Positions 8,415 to 17,488 of a DNA stretch of 44,799 nucleotides are shown here, piece by piece. Below the pieces are notes generated by a model, which saw only the letters and a list, made by a program, of their open reading frames with translations, did not search any database and was not told the DNA's origin. Position numbers and translations under genes: made by a program. The DNA comes from a virus: the IMG/VR virus record IMGVR_UViG_3300009374_000868, positions 1-44,799 of that record. One strand, given 5' to 3'. Position 1 is the first letter of the stretch. Each line of letters opens with the position of its first letter.

Positions 8415-9299
8415 CTACAGAGTCTCGAGGGCTTCCTCAAGAGACTCGTCCAGCAGGTGAGAATAGATCTGCGTGGTGGCAATAGAAGCATGTCCGAGCG
8501 CCTGTTGAACGACAAGGATGTTCGAGGTGCGAGCATACAAACCGGTTGCGAAACTGTGCCTGAGAGAATGGGGTGTGATACGCTTGTTGATTCCAGCTTT
8601 GGCTATCCACTGATCAATACGGCGTTGGATTTGTCGTGTAGTAATTCTCTTCTGCAACTGGCTGAGGAAGAGCGCCTGGTTTTCAGTGAATACCTGCTTG
8701 CGTCCTTTCAGATAACGATGCAGGATTGTACGCAGCTTGGTGTTGAGAAAGCGATTGACAATCTGTCCACCTTTGGCTTGAATCGTGATTTTCTTCTCCA
8801 GCAGATTAACATCAGTGAAGTTCAGGTTAACCAGTTCGGCCAGTCTAATACCGGTCTGCAGGAAGAGGTTGACGATCACCAGATCTCGCTTTGCCTGCCA
8901 GCCTTTCTGGGATCGGATAGTCTTCAGAAGAACACGTTTTTCGTCCTCGATCAGAAATACCGGAGGTTTTCTGTTATTGCGTTTGATCTGAATCCCGATG
9001 GCGGGATTATGATCGATCTTAGCAGTGTCAGTCAACCAGCGGAAGAATCCTTTGATCGAAGCCCGTGTGCGATTGATGGAAGAGGTCTGCTTTGGTTGAC
9101 CATTGGATTTGTTGATTACAGGTTCCGAGAGAAAGAAGCCATCAAAATCGGTGGATGTTATATCGCGGGTGTTGCAATCGTTACCCAGATGATTGAGCAA
9201 CAGGTTCAGATCTCGCTGCTGTGCTCCAATCGTGTGTGGAGACCTGTCGTTTGCAAGTTGGTGATCCATGAACTGTTTGATATTGTGATCAAGCGTCAT
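8415..9299 (-). CDS. int: Tyrosine recombinase (phage integrase, XerC/D-like)
   Basis: A 294-aa site-specific recombinase with an N-terminal SAM-like core-binding domain (about 1-100) and a catalytic domain. The active-site set is complete: R152 (TGIRLAELVNL), K176 (QAKGGQ), H244 and R247 (HSLRHSFATGL), H270 (LGHAS) and nucleophile Y279 (TTQIYSHLL). It would integrate and excise the phage genome, which makes the phage temperate; a Xer-like dimer-resolution role is the alternative, given its small size. It lies on the minus strand and its start overlaps the stop of the 78-aa gene upstream (ATGA). No attP site could be identified by eye. Confidence 0.93.
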   Translation of the reverse strand: MTLDHNIKQFMDHQLANDRSPHTIGAQQRDLNLLLNHLGNDCNTRDITSTDFDGFFLSEPVINKSNGQPKQTSSINRTRASIKGFFRWLTDTAKIDHNPAIGIQIKRNNRKPPVFLIEDEKRVLLKTIRSQKGWQAKRDLVIVNLFLQTGIRLAELVNLNFTDVNLLEKKITIQAKGGQIVNRFLNTKLRTILHRYLKGRKQVFTENQALFLSQLQKRITTRQIQRRIDQWIAKAGINKRITPHSLRHSFATGLYARTSNILVVQQALGHASIATTQIYSHLLDESLEEALETL

Positions 9300-9532
9300 G
9301 ATTCGTTCTCCGGATTGAATTCGTCAAGAGGTTGCCAGCTCCATACCGACTGGCTGGTGATGAACAAATGTACTTTCTTGCCTAGGTATTCGCTGATTGG
9401 TTCCGTCATTCTGCGGTCACCGATAAGCTGGAAAGTCTCTCTGTTTTCTTGGAAGTCGACAATCGCAAGTGAGCTGTCATATCGGATTGACTTCACCTCA
9501 GCGATCCGTTCTTCAATTTCTTTTTCGGTCAT
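9296..9532 (-). CDS. Small hypothetical protein coupled to the integrase
   Basis: A 78-aa protein transcribed just before the integrase, with stop and start overlapping by 4 nt, so the two are probably co-translated. The N-terminus is a charged helix (MTEKEIEERIAEVKSI). The rest looks like a small beta-rich fold (AIVDFQENRETFQLIGDRR ... KKVHLFITSQSVW). No helix-turn-helix is visible. The position would suit a recombination-directionality factor or regulator of integration, but the sequence gives no direct support. Confidence 0.6.
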   Translation of the reverse strand: MTEKEIEERIAEVKSIRYDSSLAIVDFQENRETFQLIGDRRMTEPISEYLGKKVHLFITSQSVWSWQPLDEFNPENES

Positions 9533-9637
9533 GTTGAGTATCCTGCTGTCGCTTGAATTAGTTTCAAAATCTTCAGTCCAATGGTGCGGTGGGAAACGGA
9601 GAAAGTCAAGGCAGATTTGGATTAATGTGACGGTAAG

Positions 9638-11188
9638 ATGGTGAAAATGAATACAGATTTGTCGGCGTTATCCTCCCGCGACGAGAAGGCATTAATGAAA
9701 ATCCTAACCGATCCGGTGAGGTGGGGCGAGTTATTTCTATCAAACAGAGACGGCAGCTCGAGGCAGTTCTGGGATCATCAGAAAGAAGACCTGCGCTGCA
9801 AGTCAAAAAACATAATTCACCAGGATGGCCGGGATGTAGGCAAGTCGGTCTGCATTGTTACAGAACTGCTGCATTACTCATTCACAACCAAGGGCGGTAG
9901 CGGATTAGTGGCAGCTCCACACCAGGGGCATCTGGATACCCTGATCGATGAGTTTGAGTTTCAACTGGGTGAGAATCCAGATCTGATGTCCGCGATTGCC
10001 ATAAATAAATCCGGGCATTCTGCCATCACCCGCAAGCCCTATTTCAAGGCTCAGTTCATTTCGGGGACGGTGATTCACTTCCGACCGGGCGGGGATTACG
10101 GTAAGGCGTTCAGGTCTTTACACGTTGACCGAGTCTGGATGGACGAAGCTGCCTGGTTGCCGGAACAAGCCTGGCGTGCAATCAGACAGTGTTTGAACGC
10201 CGGTGGAAAATTCAGGATTTATTCCAATCCCAATGGGCTCAGGGATACAACATATTATCGATTGACGAAAGAAAGGAAACGTTGGAAGATTTTTCACTGG
10301 CCTTCGTCACTCAATCCAAGCTGGTCAGAGGATCGAGAACAGGAGATGCTCGATTTCTATGGTGGTCGAGTTACTCCCGGTTTTCAACATGAAGTGTTGG
10401 GAGAACATGGAAGACCATCCTACGGCGCTTTCAACCACGAGCAGTTTAAGCTCTGCCAGAAGATGTATGATGGCTATCGGGCAGTCAGTATTCCAGGTGA
10501 GGAATTGTCCGATTGCGATTCTGAAGATGAAGTCCGTGATCGGTTGGACCTGCTGATGTGTCTTGCCCCCGAAGATGGTCAGTTCTGGGTCGGAGCGGAT
10601 ACGGGATACACAAACGATCCTTCCGAGGTAACAGTCTGGCGTGAAGATGAAATCGGAGCGATGCGACTCGTGTTTCGTCTGCATGCGACCCATGTCCCCT
10701 ACCCGGCGCTGGCAGAGATATTAGCACTGATCGATCGTTACTACAATCCGCGCGGAATCGGGATTGATAACGGCGGGAACGGATTATCGATAGTTCAGGA
10801 TCTGAAAAACCTGGACAAGTTCCGTGGGCAGGATTTTGAAAACAAGGTGCGGGGATTCGATTTCGGAGGCGCAACTGTGATCGGCTATGATGACGACACC
10901 AAACCGGTTCGCAAACGAACTAAGGAATATATGACTTCCTTGATCAACCGAGCGCTCGCCAAACGCAAGGCAATCTTTCCCATCGATGACATAGATATCG
11001 AAAACGAGTTTACCACGCATACCTACACATTGCAGAACGGACGAGTGGTGTACTCAAAGGGAAATGATCATATCGTTGACTCGACTCGTTGCGCTTTTTT
11101 GAGAAGGGAAATAGAAAAGCTTGAGGGACTCGATCCGCATTACGAAGAAGTTTATGTCGCACCCATGGCGACGAATCCAATCTTTTAA
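9638..11188 (+). CDS. terL: Terminase large subunit
   Basis: The 516-aa packaging motor. The N-terminal ATPase has a variant Walker A, GRDVGKS (64-70), and Walker B VWMDEA (166-171). The C-terminal RNase H-like nuclease has GADTGYTNDPSEVTV (first Asp near 320), GIDNGGNG and a final acidic motif in HIVDSTRCAF. It would cut concatemeric DNA and translocate it through the portal. Starts at 9638 or 9647 are both possible. It is separated from the probable small subunit by the accessory block, but is followed closely by the endolysin-like and portal genes. Confidence 0.93.
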   Translation: MVKMNTDLSALSSRDEKALMKILTDPVRWGELFLSNRDGSSRQFWDHQKEDLRCKSKNIIHQDGRDVGKSVCIVTELLHYSFTTKGGSGLVAAPHQGHLDTLIDEFEFQLGENPDLMSAIAINKSGHSAITRKPYFKAQFISGTVIHFRPGGDYGKAFRSLHVDRVWMDEAAWLPEQAWRAIRQCLNAGGKFRIYSNPNGLRDTTYYRLTKERKRWKIFHWPSSLNPSWSEDREQEMLDFYGGRVTPGFQHEVLGEHGRPSYGAFNHEQFKLCQKMYDGYRAVSIPGEELSDCDSEDEVRDRLDLLMCLAPEDGQFWVGADTGYTNDPSEVTVWREDEIGAMRLVFRLHATHVPYPALAEILALIDRYYNPRGIGIDNGGNGLSIVQDLKNLDKFRGQDFENKVRGFDFGGATVIGYDDDTKPVRKRTKEYMTSLINRALAKRKAIFPIDDIDIENEFTTHTYTLQNGRVVYSKGNDHIVDSTRCAFLRREIEKLEGLDPHYEEVYVAPMATNPIF

Positions 11189-11199
11189 AGAGGTTAAAT

Positions 11200-11565
11200 A
11201 TGACAAACAAAATAATCAGGACTCATTTCACGGACAAGGAGATGGACTGCGGCTGCGGTTGTGAAAAGACCGTAGCGCCGGAACTGCTGGTTCGATTAGA
11301 AGCATTACGCGCACTGCTTGACAATCCATTACCGGTAACTTCCGGAGCACGATGCGAGAAGCATAATCGGGAAGTCGGAGGCAGACCACATTCATGGCAC
11401 CTGAAAGGTCTCGCGGTGGATATCGCATGCAAGGATAGCAGTCTGCGGATTGACATTGTTCGTAGCGCCGGCAAACTGGGTTTTAATGGGATTGGCATCG
11501 CTAAGAATTTCATTCACCTCGATCTACGTCCTGACAGCGAAGCAGTGTGTTTTCTCTATGACTGA
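11200..11565 (+). CDS. M15A-family peptidase, probable endolysin
   Basis: A 121-aa zinc peptidase domain of the D-Ala-D-Ala carboxypeptidase type (peptidase M15). The metal-binding set is visible: H67 and D74 in SWHLKGLAVD, and H106 in FIHLDLR. The upstream SGARCEKHNREVGG segment is typical of the family. It probably cleaves cell-wall peptides at lysis. AAAGAGG gives a good ribosome site. Two additional Cys pairs (CGCGC, 18-21) are near the N-terminus. There is no signal peptide, so it would need a holin; the holin-like candidate is 32 kb away at 43376. Its place between terL and portal is uncommon; a virion-associated wall-cutting role is possible. Confidence 0.87.
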   Translation: MTNKIIRTHFTDKEMDCGCGCEKTVAPELLVRLEALRALLDNPLPVTSGARCEKHNREVGGRPHSWHLKGLAVDIACKDSSLRIDIVRSAGKLGFNGIGIAKNFIHLDLRPDSEAVCFLYD

Positions 11566-11598
11566 TAATTTTTCAGAATATGAAAGCGGTGAAGCTTC

Positions 11599-13164
11599 AT
11601 GAAGACTGATACGAAAACACCTCCTTCGCGGGGGAATGAAGCTGAAAACTTCAAGGCTGTCGATGCCATTGTAGTCGATTCAGAATTGATGGGGACCGCA
11701 GCTAATATCGCATCTGGTGTGTTCAGCTCTGAGTATGAGATAAAGGGTATCCCTTCAGACTGGAAAGAACGGGCGCGCAAGGCTTGGGAATATTATTGCG
11801 AAGAACCGATCGTTTCCAACACGATCAATACTTGGCGGACATTTGCCATTGGCGACCAAGTGAAGATCATATCAGATGATGAATCGGTTCGATCCGAGGG
11901 CACAGAGTTATTCAATATGCTCAATGTGAACCGATTTCTGAAAGACATGATTCAACAATTGCTGGTAAAGGGCGAATGCATTGGATACAAGCGTTACGGC
12001 TCGGACGGAAAAACTTCCAAGGGTGAGCATAACGACATTGTCAAGCTGATCTGTGTTAATCCTCCCTCAGTCGATCTTGAATTTGAGAATGGAGAACTTG
12101 TTAAGGCGATCCAGAAACCGGAAACGGAAAGTGGTACCACCGGAGATGAAATTGATCTTCCACTTGACCAGATGATCCACCGCAAATGGAACGCGCCACA
12201 GTTTTCGCAGCGAGGCAATTCTATGGTGACACCGGCGTTCGAATCAATTGAACTACTCAGGGATTATCGAAGGGCACAACGCGCCATTGCCAAGCGCTGG
12301 ACGACACCCCTTCGTTTCATTCTGGTCGGTGGTAAGTACGGCGATAAAGTAATCATGCCCACCCAGAAAATGATCTCAACCATCCGCGACCAGATTAATA
12401 AGATGGATTTAAAATCGGGTCTGGTAGTGCCGTTTTATGTACGAGCCGAAACCTATGGCACCGAGGGACAGGTTCTGAATACCGAGGACAAGGTCAAAGA
12501 GGTCAAGGAGGATATCATCGTGGCTCTCGGTGTTGCCAAGTCTCTCGTCACAGGTGATGGACCTAACTTCGCAACCGCGTCAATCGCCTTTCAGAAAATG
12601 GTCATCATGCTGAAGGAGATCAAGCAGGTGGCACGCGAGATTCTCAACTGGGTATTCAATGACTGGAAGGAGATGAAGGGCTATTCCGAAAATGAAATCC
12701 AATACATCTTCTCCGACGTTGATCTGACCAACGAAATTGATGTCAAGAAACTACTGATCGAACTTTACGACCGCAATCTGATATCCAAAAATACCATTCA
12801 GACCAAGATGGACTTGAATCCCGATGTTGAAAAGTCTAATCGCACCAAGGAGGGCACACTGGTCGACATGTCCTGGGACATCAAGGATATTGTTTCGCTC
12901 GTGCAGATGGGAGTTATGTCGGTGCAGACGGCGCGTGAGATGCTGGGCATGGACAAGGTGAAAGAGGACTCCCGCGTACTGAAGCAGGAGAAATCAGAGT
13001 CTGAAGGAATGTATGCATCTGCAAGTGAAGATCATATTTGTGACGAGTGTGGATTCTTTGATGCTGAGAATAACCATTGCACCGTTACAGATGAAGAACG
13101 ACGATTCGATCAAGTTGCGTGCAGGCAATTTCTCGGGGGCGAAAGTGTGGAGATGGCAGATTGA
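11599..13164 (+). CDS. Portal protein with a C-terminal Cys cluster
   Basis: A 521-aa protein at the portal position between terminase and MuF, with the usual mixed alpha/beta body: RARKAWEYYCEEPIVSNTINTW near the start, a GECIGYKRYG strand, the clip/stem-like LLRDYRRAQRAIAKRW and helices through about 460. It would form the dodecameric channel at the capsid vertex. Unusually, the last 45 residues hold C-x2-C-x9-C-x13-C (HICDECGFFD ... HCTVTDEERR ... VACRQF), which looks like a small metal-binding knuckle. The gene overlaps the MuF start by 4 nt. Confidence 0.85.
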   Translation: MKTDTKTPPSRGNEAENFKAVDAIVVDSELMGTAANIASGVFSSEYEIKGIPSDWKERARKAWEYYCEEPIVSNTINTWRTFAIGDQVKIISDDESVRSEGTELFNMLNVNRFLKDMIQQLLVKGECIGYKRYGSDGKTSKGEHNDIVKLICVNPPSVDLEFENGELVKAIQKPETESGTTGDEIDLPLDQMIHRKWNAPQFSQRGNSMVTPAFESIELLRDYRRAQRAIAKRWTTPLRFILVGGKYGDKVIMPTQKMISTIRDQINKMDLKSGLVVPFYVRAETYGTEGQVLNTEDKVKEVKEDIIVALGVAKSLVTGDGPNFATASIAFQKMVIMLKEIKQVAREILNWVFNDWKEMKGYSENEIQYIFSDVDLTNEIDVKKLLIELYDRNLISKNTIQTKMDLNPDVEKSNRTKEGTLVDMSWDIKDIVSLVQMGVMSVQTAREMLGMDKVKEDSRVLKQEKSESEGMYASASEDHICDECGFFDAENNHCTVTDEERRFDQVACRQFLGGESVEMAD

Positions 13165-14027
13165 ATCAGGCAGAACAAATCCAACAAGCCGTCCTGTGGA
13201 GTCTTCATTCGCGCGACCTTTACACTGAGCGACAGGTCAACACAATGCTGAAATCTCTCCGCATAGCTGAGATGCATGTCAAATCACAACTGGTTGAAAT
13301 CGGCGAGAAAAAGCTCCTGAAGAAAGGTCTTGAGGTTCGTCGTGAACAACTTCGCGGTATCCAGAAAGGAATCGATAAGATAATCGGTGACCTGAAAAGT
13401 GACCAGACTGTGATCATGAAAAACGCTGTCAGGGATTCATTCCGGAACGGCATTACCGGCAGCATCGGAGAATTTAGCGAACTGAAATTTCCACATTATG
13501 AGAACTTATCTCACGAAGACAGAGTCAAGTTGGCTGGACAGGTGATGAGTTTGACTGATCGATCGGCATTGGACTTCCTCGTTAATTACGACCTTCAACT
13601 GCTGGGCAATGTCACACGAGAGCTGGCAGACAATATCAAGCAGCAGATATCTGTAGGCATCGTGAGCGGAGATTCGATTGCCAAGATTGGAGAAAAGATT
13701 GGAGGGATAATTACCGATCCCAATGAGTTTCGACTCGTCGGCAAGACCGTATTCAAGACAGCACAGACGAGAGTTGAGGTAATTACCAGGACTGAGACAC
13801 TGCGAGCTTTCGGACAGGGACGAAATAAGTTTTACGACAGGATCGGCGTGAGAAGAGTTGTCTGGGTGACAGCCGGTGATGAACGCACCTGTCCTGAATG
13901 CGGTCCACTTGACGGCAAGGAGTTTCCAATCGATCAAGCGCCCCCAATTCCGAAGCATCCGCAATGCCGTTGTACAACATTTGCAGCTCGTGCACGGATT
14001 TGCCGGGCAGGACAACCGGTGCATTAA
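13161..14027 (+). CDS. Mu gpF-like head morphogenesis protein
   Basis: A minor head protein of the MuF family. The family signature is clear at the C-terminus: WVTAGDERTCPECGPLDGKEF, then PIPKHPQCRC, a Cys/His cluster shared with Mu gpF and SPP1 gp7. The N-terminal part is helical. I place the start at TTG 13161: it overlaps the portal stop (TTGA), has GGAG 8 nt upstream, and reads MNQAEQIQQAVLWSLHSRD, giving 288 aa. The ORF is open back to an ATG at 13119, which would mean a 46-nt overlap with no clear ribosome site. It is expected to bind portal and capsid and may be injected. Confidence 0.88.
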   Translation: MNQAEQIQQAVLWSLHSRDLYTERQVNTMLKSLRIAEMHVKSQLVEIGEKKLLKKGLEVRREQLRGIQKGIDKIIGDLKSDQTVIMKNAVRDSFRNGITGSIGEFSELKFPHYENLSHEDRVKLAGQVMSLTDRSALDFLVNYDLQLLGNVTRELADNIKQQISVGIVSGDSIAKIGEKIGGIITDPNEFRLVGKTVFKTAQTRVEVITRTETLRAFGQGRNKFYDRIGVRRVVWVTAGDERTCPECGPLDGKEFPIDQAPPIPKHPQCRCTTFAARARICRAGQPVH

Positions 14028-14029
14028 TA

Positions 14030-17000
14030 ATGACAAATCCAACCACATATCTCCACACCTGGGCGATAGCCATTCAGGCTGCATCGAAGAAGGAAAACTT
14101 CGATTGCATCCTCGTGCCATCCGAAATATCTGAGATGGCAACCAAGAAACATGGCGAAGCGGTTAAGGTCGGGAAGGCAGTTTCTGAGGGGGAGTTCGAG
14201 AAACTGACAATCAAACAGTTGCAGAAGCTTGCCCAAGCCAACAGCATATCGATTGCCCGCACCAAGAAGGACTTTATCAAGCTGTTGAAGCCCCTGGAAC
14301 CAGATATAGACTTGGACATGATGAAGGGAGCGGAACTCAAATCAATTATCAAGAAGCACAAAATTGGCGCTCTGCGATCTAAAGACGAATTGATTGCTCT
14401 GCTGAAAAAGAAACTTACTGAAAAAGCTGTGCTGGAGAAAAGCAAGGAACTCGTAGGCAAGCAGATAAAAGCTCTCAAACAGAAGATCTCGATTCACCTG
14501 GATCAACTGCCCGGGTTGAAACCACAGGAATTCAAACTTGCACAAAACCACTTCGAGAAGGTTTCAGAAGCTCTTGCTGAAGCAAAATCTCTTCTTCCGG
14601 AAATTGAATGGTCGGCGCTGAAACAGCAGTATGAATATGCTCGCAGTTCATTCGTCCAGACGGTGAAAGCCCTGAAGGGCAAGGACCTGAAGACCATCGC
14701 AAAACAGGCAAAGTTGAAACATTACCAGTGGGCATCGAAAGAGGATCTGATCACCCTCATGACTTCTGATGATCCGGTGGCTATTATTATGGCAAAGGAT
14801 AACATTGAGGTTAAATGGGCAAAGTGGTCTGAGAAGCATGGAAAGAAGTCTAAAGCTCCAAAGCCAGCCGTCAAACCCACTACAGTGAAACTGCTTAAAC
14901 CTCTGTCACACTCCTCGCATTTCACCAACCCTGATGAAGCCTGGAAGAAGTTTTCGAAAAGTAATCCGTTCAGTTACCAGGGACGAGCTGACATAGAGGG
15001 GGCGCACACCAAGTATTTCTTCACCGATAAAAGCGACAACAAATGGCTTTTCAAACCAGTGTCGGAAGAATTTCGGGGGCACGGTGATGATGTGGCTTAT
15101 CGCATTGGCAGGCTGATCGATCCCGAATCAATCGAAGTCCGTTTCATTGAACTCGATGTTCCAGGCAGAGGGAAGCTCAAGGGCTCGATCCAGAAATGGC
15201 GAACCGACCTACAGAAGGAGTTTGATTTTCGTGATGCAATAGTTGAGAATCTGTCTGGTTCTGAGCTTGAACAGTTGCAGCGCGAGCATGTTATCGACTG
15301 GCTGATTTCCAATCATGACGCTCACTGCAAGCAGTTCCTGCGGTTGAAAGATGGACAGGTCAAGGGGATTGATAAAGGGCAACTGTTTAAATTCATCGGT
15401 GATGATCACCTGTCAATTAATTACCATCCTAACAAAGCGTTTGGAGAGCGTGAACCCTTTTACAATACAGTGATGCGTGCCTGGCGCGATGGCAAGATCG
15501 AGATGGACCTACAGGCGACATACAAATATATCAGTAGTATTGAATCAATCACAGATGATGCCTACATCGATTTACTCAAGCCATACGCAGAGAGGAGGTT
15601 TACCAAGCAACAACTGAAATTGAAGCACTTCTACGAAACTGCGCTTATCCGCAAGAACAACCTTCGACAAGACTTTGAAGAATTCTACACTGAACTTCTC
15701 CGGAAAAGAAAAAAAGACAAAAAGGCAGTATTCCATTTCGATGTTGATGGAAAGGAATTGCCAGATGGAAAAGCTGCAAAAGGATACAGGCATATTCCTG
15801 AAGACGCGGAAATCCTGGTTAAAGAAGCGAAGGAATCAGGTTGGCAGGGCAAATCACTCCCCGTGGATGTGGATGATATCGAGGATCAGAATGTGCTGCT
15901 CTATACTGAAAAGGTAAAGAGTAAGACTCGAACAGTGATGCGTTTGAAGATTCGACCAGAAGCAGAAAAAAAGTTGCTCGCAAACCTCTCAACCGGACCG
16001 GGAGACACTATCGGGCAGGTCGCAGGTCAAGCTATGGCTGATGATCTGTTCTACGATGACATCCTGGCTGCGGTCAAGTCAATCAATTATCACATCAATC
16101 AGGGAGACTTCAATTTCAATAAGTCAACAATCGACCAGGCATTATCTCATCGGCTTGCTTTATCCAAATTGACAGGAATGCGAGATCGAGAATTGAGGTC
16201 TTTGGCAAAATCTTATCTGAAGATCCTTGATGAACTCGATGTTTCTATCTCAGCAAATGGTAGAAAGAAAATCAGGGCGTTTAAACAGTATTTGAAAAAA
16301 GAAAAACCTGTCAAACCATCAGGTGATAAGATTCCAACTGTGAAAAGAAATACCGTTTATGGAGACCAAAAGGTCGTTCGGAAAGGCAAGATAGTGGTTA
16401 TGGATGAGGATGTAACACTCAGAAAATTGCATTCCAGTTTCAAAGCTAAAGGTTTGGAATACAAGATCGACCTGGGAGACGGTGTTGAGGGAATCTACCG
16501 CCCGTGGATTAAGGAAAATTATTACTCGCACCAGGGACAGCTTGAACTTCGAATCCTCTCGGATTGCAACCCTGAATCTGCAGAACGGTTACTCGATGGG
16601 CTTGAGCGTCTCGGCATCGAAGCGTCTTTCTCATCGTCAGTTGATGCGGAATATATGTATCTCCTGAAACAAGCATACATCCTGAATGAGGATAAATCCC
16701 CTGCCTGGAAGAAGGTGCTCAAGAGTTTAGATACTCAGAAAGCCTCCAAAGCTGAAAGAGTCAAAACCCTTCGGCAGTATTGGTCAGATCATTTGGGTGT
16801 CAAAGATGTTACTCGAATTCCAGGATACGACCCCAAAGGCAAATATTCCATCATGTCATCCGCCTGGAAAAAGAAAAAGGATGCTGGATACCGACACCAG
16901 CTCAGGTTCGATATTTCAGATGACCACATGAAACGTGAACTGGGTGATTATGGATTATATCACCGATTGACGAATGGAAGCGACGTCGCAAGCGTCCTGG

Positions 17001-17488
17001 ATGAGATTCTGGATCATAACGGAGCCTTGATCTCAACTGTTGAAAAAATGAGGGTGGGGATTCCGGTGGGTGGCATGAGTCCCAGTTCTGACATGGGAAC
17101 TGGGGGCGCCAGTTATTTCTTCACACGCATTCGCAAGCTTCCCGGAGTGGGATACGAGCGTGGTGATACCGGCTTCTACTTCAAACCGCACCTGCTGCGC
17201 CGAATGGATGCGATCACCTATGAAGGTGATAAATACGGGCGTGTCACCGGCAATCATGTCAGGCAGCATCGAAAGGTTAATATTACTGATTACAAATCCA
17301 TTGCATCCCGGAAAAGCTCTGATGAGACGATCTTCAAGAATGAAGTGACGCTGTTGGATAACCTGCAGATGGTTACAGTTAGCAACGAATCTGAAAAACG
17401 CAGAGTGCTGAATGTCTTCAGGAAGCATGGTGTGACTCGTTTGCCGGATGGCAGACAGGTCAAGGAAATCGTAAGGACGACGAATTAG
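14030..17488 (+). CDS. Giant multidomain head-module protein (SAP-like repeats, kinase-like, ART-like); candidate polyvalent injected protein
   Basis: 1152 aa from ATG 14030, just after MuF; the frame is open back to ATG 13964 inside MuF. N-terminal part: three SAP/HeH-like helical motifs, LTIKQLQKLAQANSISIARTK (59-79), LKSIIKKHKIGALRSKDELIALL (103-125) and LKTIAKQAKLKHYQWASKEDLI (about 220-241). Middle (about 300-470): a region like HipA/PI-kinase folds, with KWLFKPV, then SNHDAHCKQF (427-436; candidate catalytic Asp and His) and GIDKGQLFKF (446-455; candidate metal-binding Asp). C-terminus (about 976-1120): LYHRLTNGS, then MGTGGASYFFTRI, then FKNEVTLLDN, which could be the H-Y/S-E layout of an ADP-ribosyltransferase. 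Long charged linkers separate the parts. Large multi-enzyme proteins after MuF are known as polyvalent proteins carried in the virion. The kinase and ART calls are inferences from motif shape only. Confidence 0.75.
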   Translation: MTNPTTYLHTWAIAIQAASKKENFDCILVPSEISEMATKKHGEAVKVGKAVSEGEFEKLTIKQLQKLAQANSISIARTKKDFIKLLKPLEPDIDLDMMKGAELKSIIKKHKIGALRSKDELIALLKKKLTEKAVLEKSKELVGKQIKALKQKISIHLDQLPGLKPQEFKLAQNHFEKVSEALAEAKSLLPEIEWSALKQQYEYARSSFVQTVKALKGKDLKTIAKQAKLKHYQWASKEDLITLMTSDDPVAIIMAKDNIEVKWAKWSEKHGKKSKAPKPAVKPTTVKLLKPLSHSSHFTNPDEAWKKFSKSNPFSYQGRADIEGAHTKYFFTDKSDNKWLFKPVSEEFRGHGDDVAYRIGRLIDPESIEVRFIELDVPGRGKLKGSIQKWRTDLQKEFDFRDAIVENLSGSELEQLQREHVIDWLISNHDAHCKQFLRLKDGQVKGIDKGQLFKFIGDDHLSINYHPNKAFGEREPFYNTVMRAWRDGKIEMDLQATYKYISSIESITDDAYIDLLKPYAERRFTKQQLKLKHFYETALIRKNNLRQDFEEFYTELLRKRKKDKKAVFHFDVDGKELPDGKAAKGYRHIPEDAEILVKEAKESGWQGKSLPVDVDDIEDQNVLLYTEKVKSKTRTVMRLKIRPEAEKKLLANLSTGPGDTIGQVAGQAMADDLFYDDILAAVKSINYHINQGDFNFNKSTIDQALSHRLALSKLTGMRDRELRSLAKSYLKILDELDVSISANGRKKIRAFKQYLKKEKPVKPSGDKIPTVKRNTVYGDQKVVRKGKIVVMDEDVTLRKLHSSFKAKGLEYKIDLGDGVEGIYRPWIKENYYSHQGQLELRILSDCNPESAERLLDGLERLGIEASFSSSVDAEYMYLLKQAYILNEDKSPAWKKVLKSLDTQKASKAERVKTLRQYWSDHLGVKDVTRIPGYDPKGKYSIMSSAWKKKKDAGYRHQLRFDISDDHMKRELGDYGLYHRLTNGSDVASVLDEILDHNGALISTVEKMRVGIPVGGMSPSSDMGTGGASYFFTRIRKLPGVGYERGDTGFYFKPHLLRRMDAITYEGDKYGRVTGNHVRQHRKVNITDYKSIASRKSSDETIFKNEVTLLDNLQMVTVSNESEKRRVLNVFRKHGVTRLPDGRQVKEIVRTTN

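Noticed and set aside
8340-9644. Long + strand ORF of 434 codons
   Set aside because: It lies antisense to the integrase, whose full catalytic set is intact on the minus strand; the + product has no recognisable fold and covers two genes.
13119-13160. Upstream ATG extension of the MuF gene
   Set aside because: It would add 14 residues inside the portal frame without a ribosome site; TTG 13161 with GGAG and stop overlap fits better.
13506-14141. Minus-strand ORF of 211 codons across MuF
   Set aside because: Antisense shadow of a clear MuF gene; Cys/Ser/Trp-rich composition without domain.
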